A stretch of 35,560 bases of DNA from Bacteroides sp. (GTDB lineage: Bacteria > Bacteroidota > Bacteroidia > Bacteroidales > GCA-2748055): NCBI GenBank assembly GCA_011056635.1, contig DSEO01000379.1, forward strand, positions 1-35,560. The letters are read 5' to 3'. The notes beneath the pieces are model-generated. The model was not told where the DNA came from. It ran no database searches and worked only from the letters and a program-made list of their open reading frames with translations. Positions 35,553-35,560 of the stretch are shown in pieces. The translations under genes were made by a program, and so were the position numbers. Each line of letters begins with the position of its first letter. The first letter of the stretch is position 1.

Positions 35553-35560
35553 ATGAAAAA
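35553..35560 (+). CDS. possible start of a further gene, cut by the window edge
   Basis: ATGAAAAA at the very end follows a promoter-like octamer and looks like the start of an exported protein (Met-Lys-Lys). Only two full codons are visible, so the call rests on context alone. Confidence 0.3.

Overview
The window looks like a chromosomal segment of a Bacteroidota organism, probably a polysaccharide-degrading member of the Bacteroidia, with moderately high GC. The evidence is internal: a gldA-gldF-gldG ABC transporter set, type IX secretion C-terminal sorting domains on two large secreted proteins, DUF5060 glycoside hydrolases with PKD domains, a DUF5723 outer-membrane protein, a leuC-leuD-leuA-like-leuB cluster, and promoter octamers of the Bacteroidota type (TAnnTTTG) in front of several genes. 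No tRNA, rRNA, CRISPR array, transposase or phage gene was seen. No gap between genes exceeds about 195 bases.

Layout. 1-1150 (-) is the 5' part of a secreted S9 prolyl-oligopeptidase-type peptidase. It diverges from a Tat-exported DUF362 protein and a small membrane protein (1234-2655, +). 2679-7744 (-) holds two tandem, related secreted DUF5060/TIM-barrel glycoside hydrolases. 7868-12050 (-) is gldA, gldF, gldG and a DUF4340 gene; gldG is interrupted by a frameshift in a seven-G/C run. 12223-13020 (+) is an eight-helix membrane protein. 13065-17191 (-) holds a GNAT-like protein, a 4-hydroxybutyryl-CoA dehydratase with all four FeS ligands, a Tat-exported aldo/keto reductase and a YkuK-type RNase H-like protein. 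17310-17711 (+) is a NikR-like regulator that lacks every canonical nickel ligand. 17907-20066 (+) is a five-repeat, T9SS-sorted surface protein. 20085-21828 (-) pairs a sugar-phosphate isomerase/epimerase with a DUF1080 protein. 21929-24179 (+) carries a CotH-like envelope protein and an alkaline phosphatase. 24176-28934 (-) is the leucine biosynthesis cluster, with a heptamer-repeat inverted structure between its last two genes. 29056-31190 (-) is a lipoprotein plus DUF5723 pair, translationally coupled. 31302-34097 (+) is an Ask_Ect-like aspartate kinase and an APC permease. 34212-35489 (+) is a conserved outer-membrane protein of unknown role, and a further gene may begin at the right edge.

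How it fits together. Much of the window concerns the envelope and carbon acquisition: secreted hydrolases and a repeat protein exported by Sec and T9SS, periplasmic Tat enzymes, a phosphatase, a DUF1080/epimerase module for modified sugars, and the GldAFG-type transporter. The rest is housekeeping amino-acid metabolism (leucine, and aspartate-family entry) plus a CoA-dehydratase step for 4-hydroxybutyrate. I did not find a clearly new multi-gene system. The best leads are the gldG slippery-site frameshift, the NikR-fold regulator without a nickel site, the heptamer-repeat structure inside the leu operon, and the palindrome at the start codon of the large glycoside hydrolase.
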